Below, piece by piece: positions 24,200 to 34,135 of a stretch of DNA of 64,000 bases. How positions within the stretch are numbered: the stretch's first letter is position 1; every line of letters starts with the position of its first letter. The position numbers and the translations under genes were made by a program. The notes under the pieces were generated by a model. The model made no database searches. It saw only the letters and a list, made by a program, of their open reading frames with translations, and was not told the origin of the DNA. This DNA is from Setomelanomma holmii (Eukaryota; Ascomycota; Dothideomycetes; Pleosporales; Phaeosphaeriaceae): contig ML978157.1 in NCBI GenBank assembly GCA_010015745.1, forward strand, positions 411,713 through 475,712. Direction: 5' to 3'.

Positions 24200-24464
24200 G
24201 GTGGGGTTGGGCATGGATCATGGTACAAAGGGCTCGATGGACAGTTTGGAAATCAACAAACGTGCTGGATGCACCAATCTAAGGCTTTTGGCACCTGGTA
24301 TTACATTATGTACCTCTGCGGGAAGTCAATTCCCTTCTTGACAACGGCTTTATTGGCTCCTTTATTGATGATTTCGTCCATATTTGTACTTCGCCAGTCA
24401 TCATGCAATTTTCTAAGCTTTTGCCACCCTTGGACGGCGAGCGTTGGATGAAGCCATATTCTGC

Positions 24465-24956
24465 TTAGTGGGCGGAGGGAGAAGGAGTGGCCGAAGCAGA
24501 GGCGGACACGGAGGCAGCTACCGAAGAAGAGGCTGAAGCAGAGGCAGAAGGTGTAGCGGTGGCCTGACACTCGTTAGCCGTGTTGTCACTACTTCAGACG
24601 ATACATCCAGATATCTAACTCAACAGCCACGCCCGAACCTTAAACAGAAGCTCACTTACCGAAACACTAATGCTCACACTCGCCACAGCCGGATAGCACG
24701 CACAAAACGCCTTCTGCCTGCTCTCAGGCATACCGCTCAACAACCTCTGCACACGCTCATCGTCCGCCTGGTAGCGCTTCGCGTTCGTGGCCGGCTTGTC
24801 GGCCACTGGAGCAGCCTGGGCAACCGGGTACTTTCCAGCGCAGAAGAGCTGCGCACCCTTGAGGATGGAGAGCGACTTGAGGGACTCGCAGTCCGAAGTG
24901 ACGGCAGCCGGGGCAGCGGCGACGGCGGCGGCGAAGGCGAGGATGGAGAAACGCAT
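24465..24956 (-). CDS. small secreted cysteine-containing protein with Ser/Ala-rich tail
   Basis: Two exons: 24660-24956 and 24465-24569 (133 aa), joined across a 90-nt intron with donor GTAAGT. The first 21 residues (MRFSILAFAAAVAAAPAAVTS) form a typical signal peptide. The mature part has six Cys: DCESLKSL, QLFCAGKYP, KAFCACYPA and a Cys at the start of exon 2. The spliced tail SASASASSSVAASVSASASA is low-complexity Ser/Ala and probably O-glycosylated. No hydrophobic GPI-type C terminus is visible (it ends SPSAH). The ATG at 24956 is chosen over an upstream in-frame start because the signal peptide begins there. I do not recognise the family. An extracellular or wall-associated role is inference. 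Effector activity cannot be judged. Confidence 0.75.
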
Positions 24957-25862
24957 TATGGATGTTTGGTTGGGGTGAAGTTGGTTTGGGTAGCGACCGT
25001 GTTGTTGATTAGAATTGGTAGGGAATTGTGAATCGAGAGTAACGAACGACTTGACGATATCAAAGAACTGGACTGCGAATTGGATGGAAACCAAGCACCA
25101 AATAAAGCCCAACCCAGTTCTTGTACCCATTGCTTAAACTCCCCTTTAACGCGTCATGCCAATACACTACTCGCCGCCCTGTGCTACTCAAGCATCAACC
25201 GCTTCACCTAGCCCACGCCTCGCCAAGCCTGCCTCTCTCCATTTCTCCACAGTTCCGGCGTTTCCAGGTGTCAGAAGTTGTTTACATCCAATCAGGCATG
25301 CAGGTGGTCGTGTTTTCGGCGCCGCAAGGAAGTATAATTTGCCGTTTCGAGCAAAGCAAGCTCCGCTAAGCGAAGGGCTGGGCTGCGCTGGAGCTGAGCT
25401 TGTCCGCACAAGCTTCTCTAGCGTGGTGAAGGGACTGCCAGCGGGTGTGCGCGCTGGGGTGGTGCCTGGCAGTAGGCTATTTTGGGCTCGGCTAGCAAGG
25501 CGCTGGGCTGATGATCTCCCTTTTTGCACATGGGGTCGTAAGGGTGACGAACATTGAAAAGCCTGGAAATGTGTCGTTGACAACGACAGAAATGCGTTGG
25601 TTGTGCAATGCGCTGTGAGGATAGATTGGATATGATCCTGTTTGTGATGTTGCAGGTGGAATGTCCATGGCAGCTGCTGTTCGAAAAGTGGGGAAGTTGC
25701 TTTGAGTGCAAGCTTCGAGATGTCCCAACAACACAGACTACGCGCACCGAACGTCAAAAAGTTCCAACCATAACTAGATGCCCTCAAGCCTTTCTCCTCA
25801 TATAATCTACGGTATCATTACATTGCATCTTCCTTCAGACTCTCCCATCCAAAAAGATTGCC
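24957..25862. other. intergenic, no gene recognised
   Basis: Overlapping open frames occur on both strands (25188-25787 minus, 199 codons; 25156-25557 plus, 133 codons). They mirror each other, lack motifs and look like chance frames in GC-rich DNA. The end of the region holds the Pol III terminator of the tRNA gene on the minus strand. Confidence 0.4.
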
Positions 25863-25867
25863 AAAAA
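25863..25867 (-). terminator. RNA polymerase III T5 terminator of tRNA-Leu
   Basis: On the minus strand, TTCTTTTTGG begins 10 nt after the tRNA discriminator base. A run of five T shortly after the 3' end is the standard Pol III stop. A second T5 run follows about 15 nt later and could act as a backup. Confidence 0.75.
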
Positions 25868-25899
25868 GAACGCTCGATAGTGACAAGAGTGGGATTCGA

Positions 25900-25955
25900 C
25901 TTGAATCAATGTCAGTATATGTCTGACTTGTCTACGAATCGGACCAAGTACTCAC
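25900..25955 (-). other. intron-like insert B in the T loop of tRNA-Leu (56 nt)
   Basis: It begins with GTGAGT, a consensus fungal 5' splice site. It contains CTGAC at 25915-25911, a good branch site 12 nt before the end, and ends with CAAG. Its boundaries are unambiguous: shifting them by one base would break the restored TTCGAAT loop. It splits the Pol III B box after the first T of TTCGAAT. Confidence 0.8.
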
Positions 25956-26009
25956 ACCCACGCAGATTTCTCTACTAGCACCTGAAGCTAGCGCCTTAGA
26001 CCGCTCGGC

Positions 26010-26062
26010 CTATGAGGAGTTAGAGGAGGGAAGAGGAAGGCAGATTGTTTGGGTGTACGAAC
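26010..26062 (-). other. intron-like insert A between tRNA positions 9 and 10 (53 nt)
   Basis: It begins with GTTCGT (GT present, remainder weak), has a long pyrimidine tract, contains CTAAC at 26023-26019 and ends with CATAG. The boundaries can slide by one G, and the GT-AG reading is one of the allowed choices. It splits the Pol III A box after TG, so the standard box TGGCCGAGCGG is not contiguous in the DNA. Confidence 0.75.
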
Positions 26063-26100
26063 CATCTTGCCTAATGAATTACTAAGCTCTGAAATTTAGA

Positions 26101-26112
26101 CTATATATATAT
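26101..26112 (-). promoter_or_regulatory. TATA-like tract upstream of tRNA-Leu
   Basis: An alternating TA tract of about 11 bases lies 30-41 nt upstream of the first tRNA base on the minus strand. In some fungi, such as fission yeast, an upstream TATA element near -30 supports Pol III transcription of tRNA genes. Here it could compensate for the split internal boxes. The role is inference. Confidence 0.45.
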
Positions 26113-26590
26113 GACTTCAAGGTAAGCTCTGATGACACTCCAGAACCCCCAGAAGCTTTCGCAGCAGTGTTACGCTCGGTGGTGGGATTCTTGGTAATGT
26201 TGGGTGGAGCAGTGAGGGGTAGCTGCATGAGTCTTGCTTGTTGGACGTTCCGGAACCAACCGCAGCCTGGAGATCCCGGCCGCCAATTAGGAGACCATAC
26301 CAGAATCCAGCTGAGGATTAATGTCAAGTCACTGCTCGGATGACATGTGAACAGAATGAATTCAATGCAATAGTTCAAGTCTAAAGCGGCCGTGACATGC
26401 TGACCCGTATGTACACCTATTTGAGCTTGCGAAGAAGTAGACCACGCCACATGCATACCATGCCAATCCCAAATGTTCCTATAGATGCAAGTTTATCGTC
26501 CTGAAGCTCCTTCTTCAGGGTCCTTTCTTTGCCCGATTACTCTCCTCCACACAATTTTTGCCACTGTCCAACTGGTGCGAACAACCCCAT
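26113..26590. other. intergenic
   Basis: It lies between the tRNA-Leu gene and the 3' end of the GPI-type protein gene. A 124-codon frame at 26082-26456 minus has no motif. Nothing else is seen. Confidence 0.5.
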
Positions 26591-27245
26591 CTACAACGCG
26601 ACGGCGAGCAATCCAGCGAATGCAGCCGCAAGGCCGATCTCAAGCTTGCGGGCAGCGCCAGTAGACTGAGAGATGCCGCCGGTCGATGTACCGCTTGCGC
26701 CACCTGCAGCTCCCGTCGAAGAGGGCCTGACGGAGGTAGGTACAGTCGAGTTGCCAGATGGCTGAATGACCATGCTACCGCTGACGGTGGCAGATGCCTT
26801 GCTGCCAGATGCAGTGGCCGAAACGGTGGCAGTCGCAGAGCTGGAGGACTTGGACACATCGGTGGCTGTAGGATTATGTTAGCATTGCTCGATACTGATT
26901 CATTTGTAGTTCCTCTCCGGCGACGTCCATCACGTTCCATGCCTACTTAAGCATGATCTGCCCATTTCCGCGTCCCTCGATTATCAAACCATGGAGGGGT
27001 GTGTACTTACAAAACTTGACGCCAGCACCATTGCAGATATCTGCAAAAGCAGCAAGCGCGTCCTTAGTCGAGTCTCCGCAGAACTTGGCAATAGTCTTGC
27101 TCGAGTCCTTGCTATTGCAAACAGACTTCACATCCGCCGGGTCATCGTACGAGTTGACAGCACCGAGAAGGCAGCCAGGGGGCGTAGCGACGGTGAACGA
27201 TGCGAGCGCGAAGAAAGTCGCGGCGAAGAGGGTACGACCGAGCAT
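26591..27245 (-). CDS. small GPI-anchored-type cell-surface protein
   Basis: Two exons: 27011-27245 and 26591-26865 (169 aa), with a 145-nt intron, donor GTAAGT and acceptor CTACAG. The N terminus MLGRTLFAATFFALASFTVA is a signal peptide. The mature domain has four Cys in PGCLLGAVNSYDD, SVCNSKD, AKFCGDSTK and DICNGAGV, the pattern of short fungal extracellular domains with two likely disulfides. A Ser/Thr/Gly-rich stalk follows (SKSSSSATATVSATASGSK) and the protein ends in a hydrophobic segment LEIGLAAAFAGLLAVAL preceded by basic RKL, as expected for GPI attachment. It probably sits on the plasma membrane or wall. The function is unknown. The splice junction preserves frame (KF then STDVS). 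Confidence 0.82.
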
Positions 27246-28118
27246 TGTGAATGTAGTAGTCGGGTCTGTGGTGGATCGGGATTTGAAAGGTGACGGGTTT
27301 CGAGGCTTGTTAATTGCGATGGGACGAGAAAGGCGCGTGACTGTGGAAAGAGCGTGTTTGGTTTAACGAAAGTAGGTTATGTCTAAAGAGTGACGATAAA
27401 GAGTGTAGTAAAGAATGACAGCAGCTATGGCTGGCTTGAAGTGGTTGAGAGAAGAAGCCGTGAAAGCGTCAGGAGAGGCTTCGGATGGCTTGTGCCAAGG
27501 TCAGCTCCACTGTTTCACGGCGCCTTTCCGCATTCGGGTGCGCTTGAAGCTAGTTAGGAAACAAGGTTCGGTTCCTGCATCCATGCTGCGAAACCTCGAA
27601 ACATACGAGTCATTGGGCGCTGAGCAGAGTGAGAACATCACTTCACACCACAAAGCAGCAGAGCATCTACAATCATCTTCTTGTCGACAATCGCCAGACT
27701 TGCAGTATATTACAATCTACGCATCCTGCGTACTTTGCGTGCAGATGCCAAAAGAGTGATACAGAAACGCGCATTACAAAGATATACTGGCAGACCAATG
27801 CACATCTCCCTCCTCTGATATGCAAGAAAGATAAACTCCTTGGAGGTCAATTCCTAATGACCTTCCGTGAGTTCCTTGTCCACCTTGTATGCAAGATGGC
27901 CTCCAGATTGCTTTTCCAGAAATACAATCGGACCAGATGACCTGTCAAGTGATCCTTGAGTAAAAGGTCTTGCGCCGCAAACTCCGTCGCTAGTATGTTA
28001 CAATGCAGTGATGGATAGGAAAGGTTGTAGGAACGAGAGGATGCGTGAATTGTGTTGGTGTCGGATCGTCGTGAGAGAGGCATAAGGCTCGATCGAGTGA
28101 TCAAGATTGATATATGTA
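27246..28118. other. intergenic
   Basis: It lies between the GPI-type gene start and the 3' end of the DENN gene. Frames of up to 114 codons (27415-27759 plus) have no motif. It probably contains the promoter of the GPI-type gene. Confidence 0.45.
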
Positions 28119-31100
28119 CTAGGGGTTAGCGGATCCATTTGGTCCCAGCATCGAAGGAATGGGCTTGCGGCGAGCCTTGTTGATAGGTATGCGTGGGACG
28201 CCTTGGATGACGCGAGGCTCTTTCATGAGCGTAGGATCAAGCTTCGCAGGGATACGGCTGATGACAGCACGGTAGTCACCCGGGAAGCGTGAGCTGGGTG
28301 GATTGGCGGAAGCTGTGCGCCAAAGGTGATCGGTGGTATCAGAAAGGAAGTCGGCCTTCGTCTTGTAGAAGAAGGACGATTTGCCTCGGTTGCGTTTGGC
28401 AAGGATGACTTCATCAAAGAGCTTAATGGTTGGATCGTCGGAACGCTTGCTCTCACGTTCGTGGATGAACTCATTGAAGCCTAAGCCAAGTCAGCTAAGC
28501 ACGTGGAATATTGTGGGCCAAGTTCCTACCTTGTGTCTGCTGCAGCGTAGCTAGATACTGCACATTCTCGCTTGGCTGGCTCTTCATGAACTCGTCCATC
28601 TTGAACTGGTAAAACATGCCAGCCTTCTTGCGTTCGCCAGTTGCTGGGACCAGAAATCGTCGGTAGGTGTACAATAAACTAGCAAAGCATCGTACAAAGG
28701 ATGCTCGAACTTGGTCTGGTCGGAAAGCTGCAGGACAGACGACGCAGATTGTTTCAATGCATCTGCCATGGGCATAGGTGGTACATCCTGTTGAACATCA
28801 GAAATTGGCACTACGAAGTGGTATTAGACTCACCGGTGCATCGATACAGGCCATCATCAGACTTCTCATCGCAGATGGAGCAAACAGCCTTCTCTTCGTG
28901 CGGCCTCCATTGCAGACAATGGCCCTCTTGCCATTGAGTCGTTGCTGTGTTGCGGACCGGTTGCATGGCCATACCAGGCATGATCGTTGATGCTGCCAAG
29001 GTAGATTGAGCATACACTGATGGAGCGTACGAAGATCCAGCACGCAGCTCATGGCTGAGGGACGACGTTGATGCACTTGAGGTATGACCAAGGAATGGCT
29101 GACTAGGTCTTCGTAGTGCCGGAAGTCGTTCATGACCAAATGAAGAGCTCCTACGAGACGAAGAATCAAAATGGCCCGACCGCTTCTCGCGAAGCTGTTG
29201 CACCTGCAAGGCATACCCAGAGTCGCTTCTAGAGATCGGAGTGCTTGGCATAGGTGGGAAGACCGTCGAGACGGGGGAGATCTTAGGTGATGGAGGAGAA
29301 TTTGAGTATGTCTTGACCGTGGTAGCTGTCGTGGGCCGATCATTTCCGCGACTCGAGGCGCTCGACTGTAGGAACGCGTTATGGATCAGAGGCTTCGAAC
29401 TTGGCGGTCCACCGACAGCGCCAAATGATGTCGAGTTCAGGCCAACGTAAGTCTGGATCGTGGATGGACCTGCCTTGTGTGAAAACACGCCAGGGTTTTC
29501 GGAACTGAATGTGTCATAAGGGTATGCTTCGATAGCATAAGCAGGTGGTCCAGTTGGGACTCCATATCGTGTATGGTGTGGAGCAGAATGTTGCAGAAGA
29601 AACATCAGCTTTCGTCGCTGTTGGCGAGGTAGTGCTGGAGGCGGAGGTCCGTTCGAGACGATCGAATCATTGTCTAGATCAACAAGCACGTAGTCGTCCT
29701 CTGGATAATCAGTAGGCTCGTAACGACGTTCGATGCCAACAATGTAGGGACATGGCGCTTCGATGGTCTGGACAAGGCGAGCGGGAAGTATCGGAATGAA
29801 GACGCCAGCCCATTGAAATGGGTAGAGCAGATTGGTTATTGCCATGCTGGCGAGGTGGAGCATAGCCGTGTGCGACGACAGAAGGATGATGCGCGATTCG
29901 GCGAGCACAAACTCGAACAGGGTAACGATGTTTGGAATCGAGAGACAACGGAACAATGCGTATATGTCGATGTTGCGAGAGCCTGGAATCTCGTTGACAG
30001 CCTCTTTCCTGGCATACATGCGAAGCTCGCGAACGGCTAACTCGACTTGGGTGAGGGAGGTAATCGGACTAAGAGCCTCCGCACACAAGTTGACCACATA
30101 TCGCTCCAGCGGCTGCCACATGCCGATACGGGGTGAGCTTGCCGGCACTCGCAGAACAGCACCATTTGTCATGGGAACGACAACGGCTTTCAGCCACTCT
30201 TTCCAGAAAGGTGTCAAGCTTGCATCCCTGCCCATGATACCATATGCGCGGGGGATCCAGAGGCCAGTCTCACCATCGGTAAGACCTTCAATCTTGGAAG
30301 CTGCACCATGCCTGACGGGGCGAAGAAGGTCGGTCATAAGCTGGATCTTTTCCTCGACTGCGCTGATTTGATCTTCCAACTCTTCGCGCTCTTCGGACTC
30401 GGGTGCTACATTGGGGAGTTTGGCCAGGAGCTGCGATAGTTTCGCTCGCTCCAAGGCCAATCGCTCGCCCAAGCTGCTCGCCAATTCGCGTTCTTCAGGG
30501 TTCATATGCACTCTCCGCCATTCTTCGCACTGACGCTCGAGTCCCTCAGCTGCCGTCGAGTTCAGGGGCAGCCATACGATCACACATATGCCATAGAGCT
30601 TGGTGTTGTCGCCCCCTGTCATCGCGAAACCATGCCATTGGGTCTTCGGACGCTCGTCCGATGAGACCACACTGACATCATTTGGGAATGCGAACATGGG
30701 GACGTAGTCCGGGAATGGGTTTCGCCGTTTTAGCTCCTCAACCATGTTCTTGGGTGGGTATCGGTCCAGCAGAACAGGCTCATATCGGCGTAACAGCGGA
30801 TGCATGTTCGGCTCTGGTGTGAATGGCTGAGGCGCTGGAATAACCGAATTGTATCCTGACATTCGCTTTGATGTTCGAATAGAGGCTGCATCCATGTCAG
30901 CAATCCGTGGCAAAAGCAAAAAGGAGGACAAGGGCACAAGGCAGCCTTATGCTGTCTCGCATCACGCCATGAGGTTGAACTTACATTGTCGCGCTACGGA
31001 AGACTGTCGCTTCAAGCTGCTTTGCATGGTCGATATCCGCCGCCTGATGCTTCCTACGCCCGACCTGAGTCCATTGGCCTCGTCATTGTTGGCCTGCTGC

Positions 31101-31609
31101 ACGCGTTGTGGTCGTGGCCGCGGTCGGGTGGGTGTGGGGCGGTTCTGTTGCGCAACGCCAGCCGAAAACTGTATTTCCTCGAGAAAGTTGTCTCTTTCCG
31201 AGGCAAACTTGCGCAGTGCCTTCTCGAAGTCCTGTTCGCTCAGAACATCGCCAAGCATCTGCACACCTTTGATTGTTGTGCTGCTGCGGTTGCTGGCAGA
31301 CTGTTTGGCGTCGGGGCCAATGATTGTGCCGACCGACGTGCGATGGTCGCTGTAGCGTGCAGACCGCCGCTGGTTGCTGCCGCCATTGGGCAGACCCTCT
31401 TGCGAAGTCGGGCGAATCGAATCCGTCTCAAGGGCCCGGTCCTCCTCGATGGTCTCGTCAACTGGCGGGGCTGCGAGCGGGGATGTGACTATGCTGATGC
31501 CGTTTTGCTGTGCGCGTTCGTCGTAGACCTGCGACGACTCGATTCCAGAGATGAAGAAATAGTCGGCGAGCGGAGCGGAGGAGGCATCGGTGGAGGGAGC
31601 AGGCGCCAT
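28119..31609 (-). CDS. DENN-domain protein with C1-type zinc finger, probable Rab GEF
   Basis: Four exons: 30985-31609, 28834-30885, 28530-28787 and 28119-28480 (1098 aa). DENN proteins are exchange factors for Rab GTPases in membrane traffic. After a 210-aa disordered leader, uDENN starts near PLLRRYEPVLLDRYPP and FAFPNDVSVVS. The central DENN core is PSSPRIGMW-like (PASSPRIGMWQPLERYVVNL), IPNIVTLFEFVLAESRIILLS and WAGVFIPILPARL. A Ser/Pro-rich linker leads to a zinc finger near residue 890. Its spacing is HX12CX2CX10CX2CX4HX2CX7C, complete only with the 46-nt intron 28788-28833. The dDENN part follows (LYTYRRFL, FNEFIHERES, IKLFDEVILAKRNRGK). The C1 finger thus lies between cDENN and dDENN and may bind membrane lipid. 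Confidence 0.9.
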
Positions 31610-34135
31610 GGTAGATGCTAGAGCATAGGATATCCAAAAAAGATCAATGGCTGCTAGAAAGCGTCGGATGCGCAGTCGCGGCGTGATAGGGCTCGAGAGG
31701 GCCGCGGCTCAGGTCATTGGGGATTGGACACCAGCTCCAACGGTTGTTTGTGTGTGGGCGTGCAGGGCGTTAGGCTATGCACGGGAAAGGTTGAGGTTGT
31801 GCGAGGGTGACTGAGAAATGCGGTTGCACGGGCGCCGCCTGTGCCTGAGAGAACGGGAAGCTTGGCCTGAAGCGAGGGCAGTACAAAGGTTGGCAGTCAA
31901 AGTCGTAAGGCGTGGCCGACGCGTAGTCGAGTCAATGGTTGCAGAGGGCGAGGCGAGGAGTGAAGGAGAGGCGGGCAGGTTCTGGCGGAGAGCAGAGGTT
32001 CACGCATCTCAGTGGAAGCAGTGCAGTCGAGCGCAGTGGGCCCGGCACCGTCACAGGCCATTCAAAAGGACGGGATCCAGGACTGCTAGCAGTGCTAGCC
32101 AGATGCACTCGCAGTCCCTGGGCGCACTCCCGCTTGCGACCTTATCGCAGAATCATTAAGGTTTAGCGCACAGAGTCCCGCTGCTCGAGCCCTCAGTGGC
32201 TGTCGGCCAGACCTACCACCAGCCTGTCAACATCGCGAGCAAGTCCCGGACGCGAGGCACCGCGATCCCCAGTTCGTACGCGACTCATTGTCCTGGATGC
32301 CCCCGAATGCGTGTCCGATATTGACGGTCTGATTGTTTCGCATCCGTAAACTGCACATGGGAGCTGCTGTGCCGCCGTGGCTCATAGCCCGCCCTCGTCT
32401 ACGGAACAGCGACAGGGGCCACGCGGCATGGATTGGGAAGTCACTGCCCTGCTCTTGCCCGTTTGGGACGCTTTCGTCAGGGTGCGGGGCCATGGCTGCC
32501 GAATGGGAACCCCTTGAACGAAGACGACACACGGGCCAATTTGCAACGATGGTGGTGTGCGTGCAATATATATAGACAGCGGCTCTGTGTTGACCTGGTA
32601 GAGGTCTGTTTCAGACGTAGAGCTTGCATAACGAACATTTGATAACAGGGAAGAAATAGGGGTTGTACCGCAGACGGTTGTAGCGTGTCAAGTCTAGGGC
32701 TGCGGTCACAGTATGCCTCTCACCGCAGCGGAGGCACATGCAAGTCTTACACACGCTATGCCATGCATATGCACACACCCAGGTTGCTTTTCACAACAGC
32801 TACTTGCGACGTCTACAAACCTGAGCACGTCTGCAAAGACAATGTAGATTCAACAATATACAGCCATACTCTTGTACATACACTTCTATTCACCTCCAAC
32901 GCATCTGCAATTCACATAGATACCGTATAGTGCGCCACAACTACACGAACACCGTGTGTACCTGCAGGCGGAAATGGCCTACTACATTGGACGTTGGAGC
33001 TACTGCACGTATGCAGGGTCAACACAGCCAAAGACACTTTTCATGGCGATCTTGCCAGAATTGCGATCGCAAGGCCTCATTATCGTACGTCCACCGCTGC
33101 AAGAGCATGAAAAGAGTATAGTTCAACACGGTCCCTCCGCCATCACCCATGCTGCCACGCTCTTAGCATGTGCAGTATTTTGCATGTCTCCAGGGTGCAT
33201 TTGATAATGAGAATCGGTTGAAATTGCCCCAAAATCACCGCAAACCTAGTGGCGGAGAAATTGCAATCGCCCTGATCGGCTTCACGGTCGTCGCAATTCT
33301 TGGGAAACGCCGGATCATGGCATTGCGCCGAGAAGATGAAACAAACGTGCTGACGATCGTGGTACCCTTTCGCCGTTCATTAACATTGCTCAAAATCCTA
33401 ATGGTCCTCGCTTTCGCTGTGCCGTCGCGCCCGACCCACAATTACATCTGGGGTACCTTGTCGCTGATATGCCTTCAAAGATCCTGACCCGTCTAGCACG
33501 CCGAATTGCCAATGGTGAGCGCAAAACTTAAGTCGTCAAGCCGTCCGCGCTAAAGCAACGCGTCGCGTGTTGCGATCGGCGGCATGGTGACATGCATTCC
33601 TTTTATTCGAGACTTTCGGATGTATTCAATTTCGATGTCCACCTGTAGCATATGGTGACAGGGAGGGCCTCGATGTTGTTTTTCCATGTAGCTTCTGCGG
33701 TAGATCGATCGAGGATAAGGCTCCACTTTGAAGAGCCATATCGAAACCTTATTGTTAGATCCGAAACCCAAAGATTGAGATCAATCCCGTAGAAGCCCGG
33801 CCATCTCCCGCAGAGCCCCATTACGGTGCCTAATCTCCATCATAGCCACACCTTGGGGCTGCTGGTGTTTGCAACGCACTACGAAGCTATCACCCTTGTG
33901 CAGTCTTGTGAAGTCGCACCGTGCGACGTCCGTGAGAAATGTGGGCCAGGGTCGCGTCCGGAAAGGTCGCCGAACAAGCTAAACACCACTCTCAAGCGCC
34001 AGTCGAGAGGTAGCCGAACAGCAGATCTTCGCTGCGCCTGGCTGTGTGACGCAGGTACACAAGCTAACGACTCTGACCATAGATTTTTAGGCGTGGCCGA
34101 CGCGTGCTCTGGCGGCTCAACGTCAACTCACTCAC
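31610..34135. other. intergenic, may hold the 3' exon(s) of the TRAPPC13-like gene
   Basis: About 2.5 kb without a convincing gene. The 31.6-32.2 kb part is upstream of the DENN gene. Near 33550-34130 on the minus strand there are open stretches (33603-33821 and 33550-33771) that could be terminal exons of the TRAPPC13-like gene, but I could not match them to the family. Nothing else is seen. Confidence 0.4.

Larger units (their letters stand above)
25881..26071 (-). tRNA. tRNA-Leu(CAG) interrupted by two GT-AG intron-like insertions at non-canonical positions
   Basis: Exon parts are 26071-26063, 26009-25956 and 25899-25881, giving 82 nt. The parts are: acceptor GGCAAGA pairing with TCTTGTC (one G-T pair) plus discriminator A; positions 8-9 TG; D arm GCC...GGC with GAGCGGTCTAA loop; anticodon stem CTAGC/GCTAG with loop TTCAGGT, anticodon CAG; a type II variable arm AGA-GAAA-TCT as expected for Leu; and T arm GTGGG-TTCGAAT-CCCAC. 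Every stem is fully paired only after removal of two inserts: 53 nt between positions 9 and 10, and 56 nt between 54 and 55. Both inserts start GT and end AG. There is no insert at 37/38, the normal nuclear position. No tRNA finder that expects the normal layout would report this gene. A pseudogene is unlikely because no base of the cloverleaf is damaged. Confidence 0.88.

Noticed and set aside
25188..25787. 199-codon minus-strand ORF
   Set aside because: It overlaps plus-strand frames of similar length, has no motif and has the composition of a shadow frame.
25900..25955. Insert B as a normal endonuclease-type tRNA intron
   Set aside because: It is not at 37/38, and I could not see a clear bulge-helix-bulge. 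It has a consensus spliceosomal donor and branch site. I cannot fold it by computer, so this is not excluded absolutely.
25881..26071. Split tRNA read as an ordinary tRNA pseudogene
   Set aside because: All stems, the T loop, the variable arm and the terminator are intact once two exact GT-AG segments are removed. Random decay would not leave a perfect cloverleaf.
28811..28833. 23-nt intron using the first AG after the DENN exon-2 donor
   Set aside because: Too short for splicing, and it would destroy the C1 zinc-finger spacing, which the 46-nt intron restores.
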